Assembly: GCA_949296645.1 (NCBI GenBank)
Contig: CASFPH010000019.1
Span: 1-37,458 of the forward strand
DNA: 37,458 nt
Source of the DNA: an uncultured Bacteroidales bacterium
GTDB lineage: Bacteria; Bacteroidota; Bacteroidia; Bacteroidales; UBA932
Direction: 5' to 3'
A program made the position numbers and the translations under genes. A model generated the notes under the pieces. The model made no database searches, was not told the origin of the DNA, and saw only the letters and a list, made by a program, of their open reading frames with translations. Position 1 is the stretch's first letter, and each line of letters starts with the position of its first letter. Of this stretch, positions 23,696 through 32,784 are shown piece by piece.

Positions 23696-24763
23696 CTATT
23701 TTGTTATCTTATTGTTCTTTATCTTTACTACGAATGCGTCAGGAAACTTTTTCCTTATTTCCGGAAGGGCTGAATACGCTTCATTTTCGCTGCCGTATCT
23801 GCCTGTTACGTATTTGTACAGGCTCCCCTCCTGAAAGACTTCCGTTTTCAGCCGCTTGAATTCCGCCGCACCTGCACCGAGTCTTTTCTTTACTGCAAAA
23901 AGCTGTACTGCATAGTACGTTTCGTTATCGTTACGAATACCGTTTGCCTGTGTGGTTACGGTACTGCGTTCGTATTGACTCTTGTATTGCTCGAAAGCAG
24001 TGAAGATTCGTTTTGCAAAGGTGATGTGATTGTATTTGTTCCCAAGAAGTCTGCTGTCTGTTTCGTTTGAAATGAATCCGAGTTCTATCAGGATTGACGG
24101 CATGGTAGCTTTCCACAGGACGAGAAACGGTCCCTGTTTCACACCCCTGTTTTTCACTATGGGTCCATTCTGCAGATTCTTCTGTACCAATTCGGACAGA
24201 ATGAGGCTCTGTTCGAGATGGGTATTCTGCAAAAGTGAAAATATTATATAGGATTCGGGCTTGTCCGGATCGAATTTTTCATATTTGGAAGAATAGTCAT
24301 CCTCAAGCGTTATTACGGAGTTTTCAGTTTTGCATACTTCAAGGTTCGAGGCCGTCCTTTCCGCTCCCATCACCCAGGTCTCGGTACCTCTTGCGGAAGT
24401 TGATTTTGCTGAATTCACATGTATTGATATGAAAAGGTCTGCATTGTTCCTGTTCGCGATGGCCGTCCTTGTATTCAGTTCTATGAATTTGTCGGAAGAT
24501 CTTGTATATATCACCTTGATGTCCGGATATTTTTCCTTGATCAGGTTTCCCAGTTTAAGCGCTACTGACAATGTTATGTCTTTTTCTTTCAGCTTTTTTG
24601 CCCTGTTGATAGCCCCGGGATCGCTGCCTCCGTGTCCGGGATCTATGACGACGGTCCTTATCTTTATCAGATTATCCTGTCCCTGCTGTCCGGATACGGT
24701 CAGTGGATGGGTGAGGAGAATCAGCAGAATTGTCAGCAATGCCGTGTTTTTCAAATAAAGCAT
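23696..24763 (-). CDS. N-acetylmuramoyl-L-alanine amidase with SPOR-like C-terminus
   Basis: Cleaves the bond between N-acetylmuramic acid and the peptide stem in peptidoglycan, usually during cell separation. The 355 residues start with a signal peptide (about 1-25, ending VSG), then an Amidase_3 domain (about 35-260): VVIDPGHGGSDPGA with the first zinc His, a Glu in the TRSSDKFIELNTR region, LFISIHVNSA with the second His, and SILIELGFISNETD with the catalytic Glu. A region at about 278-350 (YYAVQLFAVKK to FVVKIKN) looks like a SPOR-type domain that would target septal glycan. It is divergent from lptD and followed by the MCE gene. Confidence 0.9.
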   Translation of the reverse strand: MLYLKNTALLTILLILLTHPLTVSGQQGQDNLIKIRTVVIDPGHGGSDPGAINRAKKLKEKDITLSVALKLGNLIKEKYPDIKVIYTRSSDKFIELNTRTAIANRNNADLFISIHVNSAKSTSARGTETWVMGAERTASNLEVCKTENSVITLEDDYSSKYEKFDPDKPESYIIFSLLQNTHLEQSLILSELVQKNLQNGPIVKNRGVKQGPFLVLWKATMPSILIELGFISNETDSRLLGNKYNHITFAKRIFTAFEQYKSQYERSTVTTQANGIRNDNETYYAVQLFAVKKRLGAGAAEFKRLKTEVFQEGSLYKYVTGRYGSENEAYSALPEIRKKFPDAFVVKIKNNKITK

Positions 24764-24782
24764 ATTATTCGCAAAAAAATAT

Positions 24783-24790
24783 TAAATTTG
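24783..24790 (+). promoter_or_regulatory. -7 box of lptD
   Basis: TAAATTTG, exact consensus. The start near 24797 lies next to or inside the opposing box at 24798-24805; the leader to TTG 24816 is about 19 nt. Confidence 0.6.
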
Positions 24791-24797
24791 CCAACTG

Positions 24798-24805
24798 CAA
24801 AATTA
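24798..24805 (-). promoter_or_regulatory. -7 box of the amidase gene
   Basis: Minus-strand TAATTTTG, exact consensus. The start near 24791 abuts the lptD box; the leader to the amidase ATG is about 28 nt. Confidence 0.6.
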
Positions 24806-24815
24806 AGAATAAAAT

Positions 24816-27584
24816 TTGATTCTTTATCTGTCAAGATACTTTAAAACATTCCTACGTGTGCTGATTCCTCTGGTCAGCATTGTTTTTCTATTTGTCCTTT
24901 TCGGCAGGGAGGCTTCGGCAGCAGAGCAGGAGCAGAGAAAAACGGTGCTTGAAAAGACGGATTCTCTAGTTAAGAGTAGAAGCCATGTACCGGCAACCGA
25001 TTCGCTTAATGTTTCAGATTCTCTTTTGGCGGCGGATTCCTTGATGCTCAATGATTCTCTGCTTGCGAAAAAGAAGTCGACCCTCGAATTTCCGGCATTT
25101 TCAGTGGCGCGTGATTCGATGATAGAAGATTTTTCCGGTGGAAGGAGGATGATCTATTATTACGGTGACATAAAGGTGGATTACGGAACCATGTCCATAA
25201 AGGCTGAACACATGAGATACGATGTGGACAACAATATTGTCTATGCCTGCGGTATGCCTGATTCCACCGGAACGATAATTGGTAAACCCGAGATGACGGA
25301 CAACGGAACCACTTATACCATGGATGACGTGTATTATAATTTCAATACGAAGAAATCAATAATCCACAACATGGTCACACAGCAGCAGGACGGATTTCTT
25401 CATGGACGCGACCTTAAGAAGCTTCCTGACAATTCCTTCAATATTTCAGGAGGCATGTATACTACCTGCGATTGCGAGCATCCGCATTTCTATCTTCATC
25501 TTACGGCAGCCAAGGTGGTTACGCAGCCTAAACAGATGACTGTTTTCGGACCGGCATATGCGGTACTTGAGGATGTGCCTACGCCTTTTGTACTTCCGTT
25601 CGGGTTCGTACCTAAGATGGCGTCCCGTTCAAGCGGAATACTGATACCTACATATGGTGAAGAAGTTTCGCGAGGATTTTTCCTGAGAGGACTCGGGTAT
25701 TATTTCGTACTGGGCGAACATTGGGACATATCGCTTACGTCCGATATCTATACCCTGGGTTCATGGGCAGTGCAGTTGAGCTCCCGTTACAGAAAGAGAT
25801 ACAAGTACAACGGGGGATTCAATATTTCCTATTCAAACGACCAGACCGGTGAAAAGGGAAGTTCCGATTTTTTCCAGTCAAAGAACTTTTCTGTAAGATG
25901 GGACCATTCCCAGGATGCCAAGGCATGGCCTGGCGCATCGTTCAGGGCTTCCGTTAATTTTACCAGCCCTTCCTATAACAAGTATAATTCGGAAAACGAC
26001 ATAAATACAAATCTGCAGAACCAGATTTCATCATCCGTTTCGTTTTCCAAAAGCTGGTCCGGCACTCCGTTTTCATTGTCAGTGAACATGCTGCACAGCC
26101 AGAGTACAAGAGACAGTTCGTATTCTTTTACTCTGCCTAATCTGACATTCAACATGAACAGGATATATCCTTTCAAACGGAAGATGGCTGTTGGAAAGGA
26201 GAAATTTTACGAATCAATATCGTTGAGCTATAATGCAACGGTCGACAACAAGATAAACTTCAAGGCATCAGAATTCGGACAGCCCGGGTTCTGGGACAAG
26301 ATGCAGAACGGTGTGAAACACAGCTTCAATATCGGGCTTCCTTCGTTTTCTCTGTTCAAGTACCTTCAGTTTTCCCCAACTGTAACATATGGGATGAACT
26401 GGTATTTCCAGGATGTTACGAAATCCTACGATTATGAGACACAGAGCGTGGTGACGGAGAAATCATCCCTTTTCGACACATTCGGGGTCACGCAGGATTT
26501 CAGTGCCGGTATTTCGATGAGTACCAGAATCTATGGAACGTTCAATTTCGGCAAGCGGCATGCCTTGCAGGCCGTAAGGCATATGATATCCCCGTCTGTA
26601 AGCTTCAGCTACAGACCGGATCTGTCAATACCGATGAACGGTTTCACTACTTTCACGTATATTGATGCTAACGGTGTGCATCAGGTGCAGGAATATAATA
26701 AATATGAAGGTTCGATTTATTCCCCTCCTTCTTCAGGTCAGTCTGCATCGCTTAGTTTTTCAGTCGGAAACAATCTGGAAGCCAAGGTACGCTCCAAGAA
26801 TGATACTACAGGTACCGGTACGAAGAAGATCAAGCTGATAGATCAGCTCTCATTGAGCGGCTCATATAATTTCCTCGCGGATTCGATGAATCTTTCCAAT
26901 ATAGGCGTCAATCTGAGCACAACCATTTTCCAGAAACTCGGACTTAACGGAAACGCTTCGTTCGACCCTTATGCTGTAGATAAAACTGGAAAAAGAATAA
27001 ATAAATTCAATATTGTTCAAGAGGGTGGCTTGAAAATTGCAAGGCTAACCAATGCTTCCCTTTCCCTTTCCTACAGTTTTTCTGGAGGGGATAAAGGAGG
27101 TAAAAAAAGCGGAAATGCATCCGGCGGAAAAGGCGGAACGGACAATTCTTCCTCATACGAAAGAATATATTATCATCCTGTGACAGGGGAATATATACCG
27201 GGAGGGTGGCTTTACTACATGGATCCGGAGGTCCCGTGGAGTGTCAGTCTGAATTACAGTTATTCATACAGCAGAAGCTACCAGTATGCGAATGAGGTGC
27301 GAAGTACAATTCATAATCATACGCAGACTCTGGGTGTAAATGCACAGCTGAGGCTCACGAAAGACTTGAATTTCAGTCTGAATTCAGGTTTCGACCTTAC
27401 GAAAATGAAGCTCACTACCACTCAGTTGAGTGCATCATATGATTTGCACTGTTTTCAGATTTCCTTCTCATGGGTTCCTATGGGACAATGGCAGAGCTGG
27501 TCATTCAGAATCAATGCAAAGGCTTCGGCTCTTGCGGATCTGCTGCAGTACAGGAAGAATTCAAGTTTCTGGGATAACAGATAA
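24816..27584 (+). CDS. lptD: LPS-assembly outer-membrane protein LptD (Bacteroidetes type)
   Basis: Outer-membrane barrel that inserts lipopolysaccharide into the outer leaflet. The 922-residue frame begins with a signal peptide (to about EASA, residue 35), a Ser/Asp-rich stretch with repeated ADSL/NDSL units (about 50-90), an OstA-like jellyroll (about 105-290: GDIKVDYGTMSIKAEHMRYD, GKPEMTDNG), then a long beta-barrel region with alternating aromatic strands. A Gly/Lys/Ser-rich loop lies near 762-778. TTG at 24816 gives a basic n-region before the hydrophobic core; GTG at 24858 is the alternative. The DCEHPHFYLHL segment is where LptD cysteines often occur. ridA follows after 24 bp. Confidence 0.88.
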   Translation: MILYLSRYFKTFLRVLIPLVSIVFLFVLFGREASAAEQEQRKTVLEKTDSLVKSRSHVPATDSLNVSDSLLAADSLMLNDSLLAKKKSTLEFPAFSVARDSMIEDFSGGRRMIYYYGDIKVDYGTMSIKAEHMRYDVDNNIVYACGMPDSTGTIIGKPEMTDNGTTYTMDDVYYNFNTKKSIIHNMVTQQQDGFLHGRDLKKLPDNSFNISGGMYTTCDCEHPHFYLHLTAAKVVTQPKQMTVFGPAYAVLEDVPTPFVLPFGFVPKMASRSSGILIPTYGEEVSRGFFLRGLGYYFVLGEHWDISLTSDIYTLGSWAVQLSSRYRKRYKYNGGFNISYSNDQTGEKGSSDFFQSKNFSVRWDHSQDAKAWPGASFRASVNFTSPSYNKYNSENDINTNLQNQISSSVSFSKSWSGTPFSLSVNMLHSQSTRDSSYSFTLPNLTFNMNRIYPFKRKMAVGKEKFYESISLSYNATVDNKINFKASEFGQPGFWDKMQNGVKHSFNIGLPSFSLFKYLQFSPTVTYGMNWYFQDVTKSYDYETQSVVTEKSSLFDTFGVTQDFSAGISMSTRIYGTFNFGKRHALQAVRHMISPSVSFSYRPDLSIPMNGFTTFTYIDANGVHQVQEYNKYEGSIYSPPSSGQSASLSFSVGNNLEAKVRSKNDTTGTGTKKIKLIDQLSLSGSYNFLADSMNLSNIGVNLSTTIFQKLGLNGNASFDPYAVDKTGKRINKFNIVQEGGLKIARLTNASLSLSYSFSGGDKGGKKSGNASGGKGGTDNSSSYERIYYHPVTGEYIPGGWLYYMDPEVPWSVSLNYSYSYSRSYQYANEVRSTIHNHTQTLGVNAQLRLTKDLNFSLNSGFDLTKMKLTTTQLSASYDLHCFQISFSWVPMGQWQSWSFRINAKASALADLLQYRKNSSFWDNR

Positions 27585-27608
27585 CATAATTTTTTAAAAC
27601 ATTTTGAT

Positions 27609-27989
27609 ATGGAAAAAAAAGTAATCGCATCACCTCTGGCTCCTAAGGCAGTAGGTCCTTACAGTCAGGCAGTACTGGCAAACGGTACTCTTTATGTTTC
27701 AGGTCAGCTTCCTATAGATGAAGCAACCGGAGAATTCGCTCCTGGCGGAGTAAGGGAACAGCTTGTACAGATTTTCAAGAATATTTCCTATATACTTGAA
27801 GAAGCAGGATATTCCTTCAAGGATGTAGTAAAATCCACAATTTATCTTACCGATATGAAGGATTTCGGCGTTCTGAATGAAGTGTATTCACAGTTCTATT
27901 CTGAACCGTATCCTGCAAGAGTCGCATATGCCGTTGCTGCACTGCCTAAGGGTGCACTTGCAGAAGTGGATGTCATTGCAGTGAAATAA
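27609..27989 (+). CDS. ridA: RidA family enamine/imine deaminase
   Basis: Hydrolyses reactive 2-aminoacrylate-type enamines to ketoacids and ammonia, protecting PLP enzymes. The 126 residues match the family along their length: APKAVGPYSQAVLANGTLYVSGQLPID at the N-terminus, the substrate-binding Arg104 in YPARVAYAV, and AEVDVIAVK at the C-terminus with the conserved Glu119. ATG at 27609 is clear. It lies 24 bp after lptD without a promoter I can see and is followed by a strong terminator, so it is likely co-transcribed with lptD. The functional link to LptD is not obvious. Confidence 0.95.
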   Translation: MEKKVIASPLAPKAVGPYSQAVLANGTLYVSGQLPIDEATGEFAPGGVREQLVQIFKNISYILEEAGYSFKDVVKSTIYLTDMKDFGVLNEVYSQFYSEPYPARVAYAVAALPKGALAEVDVIAVK

Positions 27990-27994
27990 TTTTC

Positions 27995-28033
27995 AGAAAA
28001 GGGAGAATAGACTCCCTTTTCTTTCTTTTTTTT
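27995..28033 (+). terminator. lptD-ridA terminator
   Basis: A perfect 11-bp stem (AGAAAAGGGAG 27995-28005 with CTCCCTTTTCT 28012-28022), 6-nt loop, then a long T-run to 28033. The end of the T-run is the -33 TTTG of the rho promoter. Confidence 0.9.
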
Positions 28034-28061
28034 GAAAATATACATCCGATTCTTATCTTTG
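28031..28061 (+). promoter_or_regulatory. Promoter of rho
   Basis: TTTG (28031-28034), 19 bp, TATCTTTG (28054-28061): complete Bacteroidetes consensus. The start is predicted near 28067, with a leader of about 47 nt. Confidence 0.85.
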
Positions 28062-28114
28062 TATATTATTCGGTAATCCATTCGGATTATTTATAATCGC
28101 TTTAAATTACATAG

Positions 28115-30172
28115 ATGTACGATATTATTGAATTGAGCAACATGAGTCAGGATGACTTGGTTGCTGTTGCCAGGGAGTTGGGTATCGAGGCAGGGAAGAT
28201 CAGATCTCTATCCAAGGAGGATCTCGTTTACAGAATTCTTGATGAACAGGCTATCAAAAACATAAACAAGCCGTTGCCAAGGAGACGCAAGAGAATAGTC
28301 CAGGTCCAGAAACAGGATAGCGAACAATCGGAAAAGCAGCAGGATTCCAGGTCTGTATCTGACAATCAGGTTATGGCGGCGGATGCGGAAACTTCCGGAA
28401 GGGACAAATCCCAGTCCGTACAGCCGGAGCAGAAGAAGAGAGGACGCAAAAAACGTGAAAAGGTTGCAGCTGCTCAATCAGATGAGACATCCGTGGCTTC
28501 TCAGGTAAACGGCAAAAATGCCGAACAGAACGGTGTTCCTGAAACCGTGCAGGCTGAAGACAAGCTTGCTGAAGTTCAGACCGTACAGGAAAAACAGGAG
28601 CGCCTTCAGACGAAGGAAACAGATCAGACGCAGGAACAGAGGAAGAAAAGAGGCCGTCCCAAGAAAAAACAGCAGAAAGAGACACTGCGTGCAAATGAGC
28701 AGCAGAATCCTGAAATGCACAAGCTGGCTGTCGCTGAAGAAAATGTCGAATCTGCCATGTCCGGAAGTCAGAATGCGGAAACAGTCGAAGTTGCTGCTGA
28801 AAATACAATGGAAGGCGGACCTGTTGAAAAGACGGCGGACAAGACCAATAATGTGCGTGAGCATAAAAAAAGAGCCAGAATACAACAGGGTGTTCAGGTA
28901 GTTCCGGCTCAACAGCCTGCCCAGCAGGCCCAGAATGTACAGCCCGGTAATTCCAATGGAAATACAAACGGCGGAGCAAATGTCCAGAACGGACAGAACG
29001 GTCACGTGCAGCAGGCGAACCCTCAGCCTGCACAGCCTAAAATAGAATTCGAGGGTGTAGTGGAGGCATCAGGCGTACTCGAAATAATGCCTGACGGATA
29101 CGGGTTCCTCCGTTCTTCAGATTACAATTATCTTAATTCCCCTGATGACATATACGTTTCCCAGTCGCAGATAAAGCTGTTTGCACTTAAGACAGGGGAT
29201 ACGCTTACCGGAGAGATAAGACCTCCACGCGACGGGGACAAATATTTCCCGCTTGTCAAGGTAAATATGATTAACGGCAGAAGCCCTGAATTTATTAGGG
29301 ACAGGGTTCCGTTCGATTTTCTTACCCCGTTGTTCCCGGATGAAAAATTCGATATAACTTCAAACGGCCACAATAATCTGTCGAACAGGGTGGTTGACCT
29401 GTTCGCCCCTATAGGCAAAGGTCAGAGGGGGCTTATCGTTGCTCCTCCAAAGACAGGAAAGACGGTTCTTCTCAAATCGATAGCGAATGCCATTTCAGAC
29501 AACCATCCGGAAGTCTATATGATAGTACTCCTCATAGACGAGCGTCCGGAGGAGGTGACAGACATGTCGAGAAGTGTCAAGGCTGAAGTCATAGCTTCGA
29601 CTTTCGATGAACCGGCTGAAAGGCATGTCAAGGTGGCGAACATAGTTCTTGAAAAGGCCAAGAGACTGGTTGAATGCGGACATGATGTCGTAATACTTCT
29701 GGATTCCATAACGAGGCTTGCAAGAGCTTTCAATACCGTGCAGCCTGCTTCCGGAAAGGTCTTGAGCGGTGGTGTGGATGCCAATGCCCTGCATAAGCCG
29801 AAGAGGTTCTTCGGAGCAGCAAGAAACATAGAGAACGGCGGATCGCTTACGATATTGGCAACGGCCCTGACTGAAACCGGCTCTAAAATGGACGAAGTGA
29901 TATTCGAGGAATTCAAGGGTACCGGAAACCTGGAGTTGCAGCTTGACAGGAAACTTTCCAACAAGAGAATATTCCCTGCCGTGGATGTCACTTTGAGCAG
30001 TACAAGAAGGGACGATCTTCTGTACAACAGTGATGATACGGTAAGACGTATATGGATATTGAGAAATTATCTTGCCGACATGAACTCTGTTGAGGCTATG
30101 GAATTCATGAAAGCCCGACTGGAGAAAACCCAGACGAATGAAGAGTTTCTGATTTCCATGAATGGAGAGTAA
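28115..30172 (+). CDS. rho: Transcription termination factor Rho with long N-terminal insertion
   Basis: Hexameric RNA helicase that ends transcription. The 685 residues are far longer than E. coli Rho (419). The N-terminal Rho domain (about 1-48) is followed by about 260 residues rich in Gln, Lys, Glu and Asn with almost no hydrophobic residues, including [14 protein letters not shown] and [12 protein letters not shown] (AT-hook-like) and a Gln/Asn/Gly-rich end. The RNA-binding cold-shock domain begins near 312 ([21 protein letters not shown]). The ATPase core has APPKTGKT (about 444-451) and [16 protein letters not shown]. Large disordered insertions are known in Bacteroides Rho and promote phase separation there. 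Single gene between its own promoter and terminator. Confidence 0.96.
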   Translation: MYDIIELSNMSQDDLVAVARELGIEAGKIRSLSKEDLVYRILDEQAIKNINKPLPRRRKRIVQVQKQDSEQSEKQQDSRSVSDNQVMAADAETSGRDKSQSVQPEQKKRGRKKREKVAAAQSDETSVASQVNGKNAEQNGVPETVQAEDKLAEVQTVQEKQERLQTKETDQTQEQRKKRGRPKKKQQKETLRANEQQNPEMHKLAVAEENVESAMSGSQNAETVEVAAENTMEGGPVEKTADKTNNVREHKKRARIQQGVQVVPAQQPAQQAQNVQPGNSNGNTNGGANVQNGQNGHVQQANPQPAQPKIEFEGVVEASGVLEIMPDGYGFLRSSDYNYLNSPDDIYVSQSQIKLFALKTGDTLTGEIRPPRDGDKYFPLVKVNMINGRSPEFIRDRVPFDFLTPLFPDEKFDITSNGHNNLSNRVVDLFAPIGKGQRGLIVAPPKTGKTVLLKSIANAISDNHPEVYMIVLLIDERPEEVTDMSRSVKAEVIASTFDEPAERHVKVANIVLEKAKRLVECGHDVVILLDSITRLARAFNTVQPASGKVLSGGVDANALHKPKRFFGAARNIENGGSLTILATALTETGSKMDEVIFEEFKGTGNLELQLDRKLSNKRIFPAVDVTLSSTRRDDLLYNSDDTVRRIWILRNYLADMNSVEAMEFMKARLEKTQTNEEFLISMNGE

Positions 30173-30176
30173 AAAG

Positions 30177-30209
30177 AAAACCGGTTGGGATTTCCCCAGC
30201 CGGTTTTTT
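30177..30209. terminator. Bidirectional terminator between rho and ferredoxin
   Basis: 30177-30189 pairs with 30195-30207 (AAAACCGGTTGGG type stem, one G-T pair, 5-nt loop) followed by T's to 30209 on plus. On minus the stem has one C-A mismatch and is followed by TTTTCTTTTT. It serves both converging genes. Confidence 0.85.
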
Positions 30210-30235
30210 AGTTTTGTGACCTGTAAAACCTTTAA

Positions 30236-30406
30236 TTAGTTTGCAGGTGCAATTGCTGACATCGGACATACGTCTGCACATGTACCGCATTCAGTACACA
30301 ATGACGGGTCAATTTTGTAGATATCTCCTGCTGAGATTGCTCCTACTGGACATTCATCAATGCAAGATCCGCAAGCAGCGCAGTCTTCTGAAATTTTGTA
30401 AGCCAT
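30236..30406 (-). CDS. Small 2[4Fe-4S] ferredoxin
   Basis: Low-potential electron carrier of clostridial type. The 56-residue protein has two cluster motifs: Cys9, Cys12, Cys15, Cys19-Pro and Cys37, Cys40, Cys43, Cys47-Pro, each CxxCxxCxxxCP, so it should hold two [4Fe-4S] clusters. Its start MAYKISEDC is typical. There is no partner enzyme next to it; in anaerobes such ferredoxins serve pyruvate:ferredoxin oxidoreductase, hydrogenase or Rnf, which is general knowledge and not shown here. The -7 box is at 30436-30443; the terminator is shared with rho. Confidence 0.95.
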   Translation of the reverse strand: MAYKISEDCAACGSCIDECPVGAISAGDIYKIDPSLCTECGTCADVCPMSAIAPAN

Positions 30407-30435
30407 ATTAAAAAAGTGTTTTAGTTAATGTTTTG

Positions 30436-30443
30436 CAAAGTTA
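30436..30443 (-). promoter_or_regulatory. -7 box of the ferredoxin gene
   Basis: Minus-strand TAACTTTG, exact consensus; start near 30430, leader about 24 nt. Confidence 0.65.
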
Positions 30444-30457
30444 CGAAAAAGAACGCG

Positions 30458-30465
30458 TATATTTG
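30458..30465 (+). promoter_or_regulatory. -7 box of the DUF1573 gene
   Basis: TATATTTG, exact consensus, 23 bp before the ATG at 30489. A TTTG at 30432-30435 is 22 bp upstream, slightly long, and overlaps the ferredoxin start region. Confidence 0.65.
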
Positions 30466-30488
30466 TAAAATATTTCAACATTTGCATT

Positions 30489-31580
30489 ATGAACAGTAAG
30501 TCAACATATCCTATTCAGACTTTAATCGTTTTATTATCAGTTTTATTGTTTATTCCCCTGCGGACCTATGCACAGGATGTTCTGGAGTTTGACAAGCATG
30601 TGCATGACTTCGGGGATATGCTGATTTCGGACGGAGAGCAGAAATGTACGTTCACATATAAAAATACAGGCAAGCAGCCGGTTGTAATACATAATATCGT
30701 TTCTTCATGCGGATGTACCGAACCAAAATGGTCAAAAGCGCCGATAATGCCCGGACAGTCAGGCAAGATAGAGGTCACTTTCCTTAATGATCAGGGGCCT
30801 TATCCTTTCGAAAAGGTTCTTACCGTATATACTTCCGCATCGCGGAAACCCGTTCTTCTGAAGATACGCGGGGTGGTGCATAAGAAGAAAAAGCCTCTTT
30901 CGGAACTGTATCCGTATAAATGCGGAGCAGCCGGCTTCAAGTCGGGAACCCTGGATATGGAACATGTCGTCAAGGGGCGTTCCAAAACAGAGACCTTTAC
31001 GGTGGCAAACCTTTCCGACAAGGATATAAAACTTGCTTTCGGCGCTCTTCCGGAAGGAATCCGCGCATCGGTACCGGCAACCGTCCCTCCAAAGGCTACG
31101 GCAAGCGTATCCCTTACATGCGATACCGGCGGCATGGAGGATGTATGGGGAAGGAGGAACTTCATGATTCCGGTGACGGTGAACGGTGCGGAAACCGGAA
31201 ATATAGAATTGTCCGTACTTGTCAAACCTGATTTTTCAGATGTGCCGGCTGCCAAAAAGGCTTTCGGGCCTATGCCTGTATTCAGGAAAAGTTCATATAC
31301 TGTGGACATGGTGAAAAAAGGAGAGAAAATAACAAGGGAATTCGTTTTTGCCAACAACGGTAAGGAGGATTTCCTAATATATGCAATCGATTCGAGCAGA
31401 AAGGAATCTTCCGTATCTTATTCAGAAGAGCCTTTGGCTCAAGGGAAAAGTTCAACGATTACGGTTACGATAGACACGACTTCGCTTCCGGTTGGAGAGA
31501 CGTTGTTTACATTTACCCTCGTAACCAATTCTCCTTCAAGGCCGTTGGTTAATCTTTTCGTATCGGTTGGCGTTTTGTAG
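30489..31580 (+). CDS. DUF1573 protein, exported
   Basis: Function unknown. The 363 residues begin with a signal peptide (to about TYAQ, residue 29). The next part (about 32-130) matches the DUF1573 pattern common in Bacteroidetes: FDKHVHDFGDM, FTYKNTGKQPVVIHNIVSSCGCTEP, and GQSGKIEVTF. The middle and C-terminal parts (about 145-245 and 270-363) repeat the same immunoglobulin-like scheme, for example REFVFANNGKEDFLIYAIDSS and SSTITVTIDT, so the protein is probably three ASPM/MSP-like beta-sandwiches in a row. Location is periplasm or surface. Its promoter is back to back with that of ferredoxin; meaB follows with its own -7 box. Confidence 0.85.
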   Translation: MNSKSTYPIQTLIVLLSVLLFIPLRTYAQDVLEFDKHVHDFGDMLISDGEQKCTFTYKNTGKQPVVIHNIVSSCGCTEPKWSKAPIMPGQSGKIEVTFLNDQGPYPFEKVLTVYTSASRKPVLLKIRGVVHKKKKPLSELYPYKCGAAGFKSGTLDMEHVVKGRSKTETFTVANLSDKDIKLAFGALPEGIRASVPATVPPKATASVSLTCDTGGMEDVWGRRNFMIPVTVNGAETGNIELSVLVKPDFSDVPAAKKAFGPMPVFRKSSYTVDMVKKGEKITREFVFANNGKEDFLIYAIDSSRKESSVSYSEEPLAQGKSSTITVTIDTTSLPVGETLFTFTLVTNSPSRPLVNLFVSVGVL

Positions 31581-31588
31581 CGATTTGT

Positions 31589-31596
31589 TATATTTG
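31589..31596 (+). promoter_or_regulatory. -7 box of meaB
   Basis: TATATTTG, exact consensus, 25 bp before the ATG at 31622 and 8 bp after the preceding stop. GTTG at 31566-31569 is a near match to the -33 element. Confidence 0.65.
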
Positions 31597-31621
31597 TGGG
31601 CGAATATCAATAAGCAAAAAG

Positions 31622-32767
31622 ATGAAAGTAGACCATTTTGAAAACACTGAGTATAAGTGCAGCAATTCAGATACTGCACTTAATGTCAATGACGGGGTGG
31701 AACAGCCGCCTATACTCAATCCATATATAACATCCTTTTATAAAAAACACAAGGTAAGACAGCTGACCTTCGATGACTATATGGAAGGGATAAAGGCTGG
31801 AGACAGGACTATATTGAGCCGCGCCATAACGTTGGTGGAAAGTTCGCTCCCAGAACACAGGGATATGGCTCAAAGAATAATAGAGGCATGTCAGGCATCT
31901 TCATCCAATACTTCGATGCGTATCGGTATAACCGGGGTGCCTGGTGCCGGAAAAAGTACATTCATCGAGGCGTTCGGCGGATTGCTTACCTCCAGAGGAC
32001 ACAAACTGGCGGTTCTCGCCATCGATCCGAGCAGCGAGAAAAGCAAGGGCAGTATCCTGGGCGACAAGACAAGGATGGAAACGTTGTGCAATGATCCGAA
32101 TGCGTTCATCAGGCCGAGCCCGAGTGCCGGCTCTCTTGGAGGTGTTGCAAGGAAGACACGTGAATCCATAATATTGTGTGAAGCGGCAGGTTTCGACGTC
32201 GTGTTTATAGAGACCGTAGGAGTAGGGCAGTCTGAAACTGCAGTACATTCCATGAGCGACTTTTTCCTGCTTCTCATGCTTTCCGGAGCCGGAGACGATC
32301 TGCAGGGAATCAAGCGAGGCATTATGGAAATGTCGGATCTTATTGCGATAACTAAGGCCGACGGTACGAACGTAGACAAGGCCAATCTTGCAAAAGCCCT
32401 TTATGCCAACGCATTGCATCTGTTTCCTCCTACGGAGTCAGGATGGGTGCCTACAGCTCTCACCTCTTCCGCAGTAACGAAAGAGGGACTTGAGGAGATA
32501 CTGCAGAAAATCTATGAATATTTTGATCTGGTGAAGGAAAACGGCTATTATCTGCATAAGCGCAGGGAGCAGGCAAGATACTGGATGTACGAGAGCATAA
32601 ACGAGACTTTGAGAAATTCGTTTTATGAAAATCCGGTAATAGAATCCATTATGCCTGATTTTGAGAAAATGGTGCTCGGAGGCCAGATGGAGTCTTTCAT
32701 CGCAGCACACAAACTTCTTGAGATATATAAAAACAACAGCGGCGAAAAAGATTTTCCAAGGCAGTAA
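31622..32767 (+). CDS. meaB: Methylmalonyl-CoA mutase-associated GTPase MeaB
   Basis: G3E-type GTPase that loads and protects the B12 cofactor of methylmalonyl-CoA mutase. The 381 residues have the P-loop GVPGAGKST (105-113), IDPSSEKSKGSILGDKTRM with the switch region, VFIETVGVGQSE (Walker B) and the base-recognition motif ITKADGTN, then a helical C-terminal dimerisation arm. Length is a little above the usual 310-340 because of an N-terminal extension of about 40 residues. The mutase genes are not in the window, but the epimerase and decarboxylase of the same pathway are at 127-4706. The transporter gene follows after 17 bp. Confidence 0.95.
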   Translation: MKVDHFENTEYKCSNSDTALNVNDGVEQPPILNPYITSFYKKHKVRQLTFDDYMEGIKAGDRTILSRAITLVESSLPEHRDMAQRIIEACQASSSNTSMRIGITGVPGAGKSTFIEAFGGLLTSRGHKLAVLAIDPSSEKSKGSILGDKTRMETLCNDPNAFIRPSPSAGSLGGVARKTRESIILCEAAGFDVVFIETVGVGQSETAVHSMSDFFLLLMLSGAGDDLQGIKRGIMEMSDLIAITKADGTNVDKANLAKALYANALHLFPPTESGWVPTALTSSAVTKEGLEEILQKIYEYFDLVKENGYYLHKRREQARYWMYESINETLRNSFYENPVIESIMPDFEKMVLGGQMESFIAAHKLLEIYKNNSGEKDFPRQ

Positions 32768-32784
32768 AGACAGAGGGGGTTCAG

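Noticed and set aside
28371-29033. Minus-strand open frame opposite the rho insertion
   Set aside because: It arises from the low-complexity Gln/Lys-rich coding of rho; no start context or family features.
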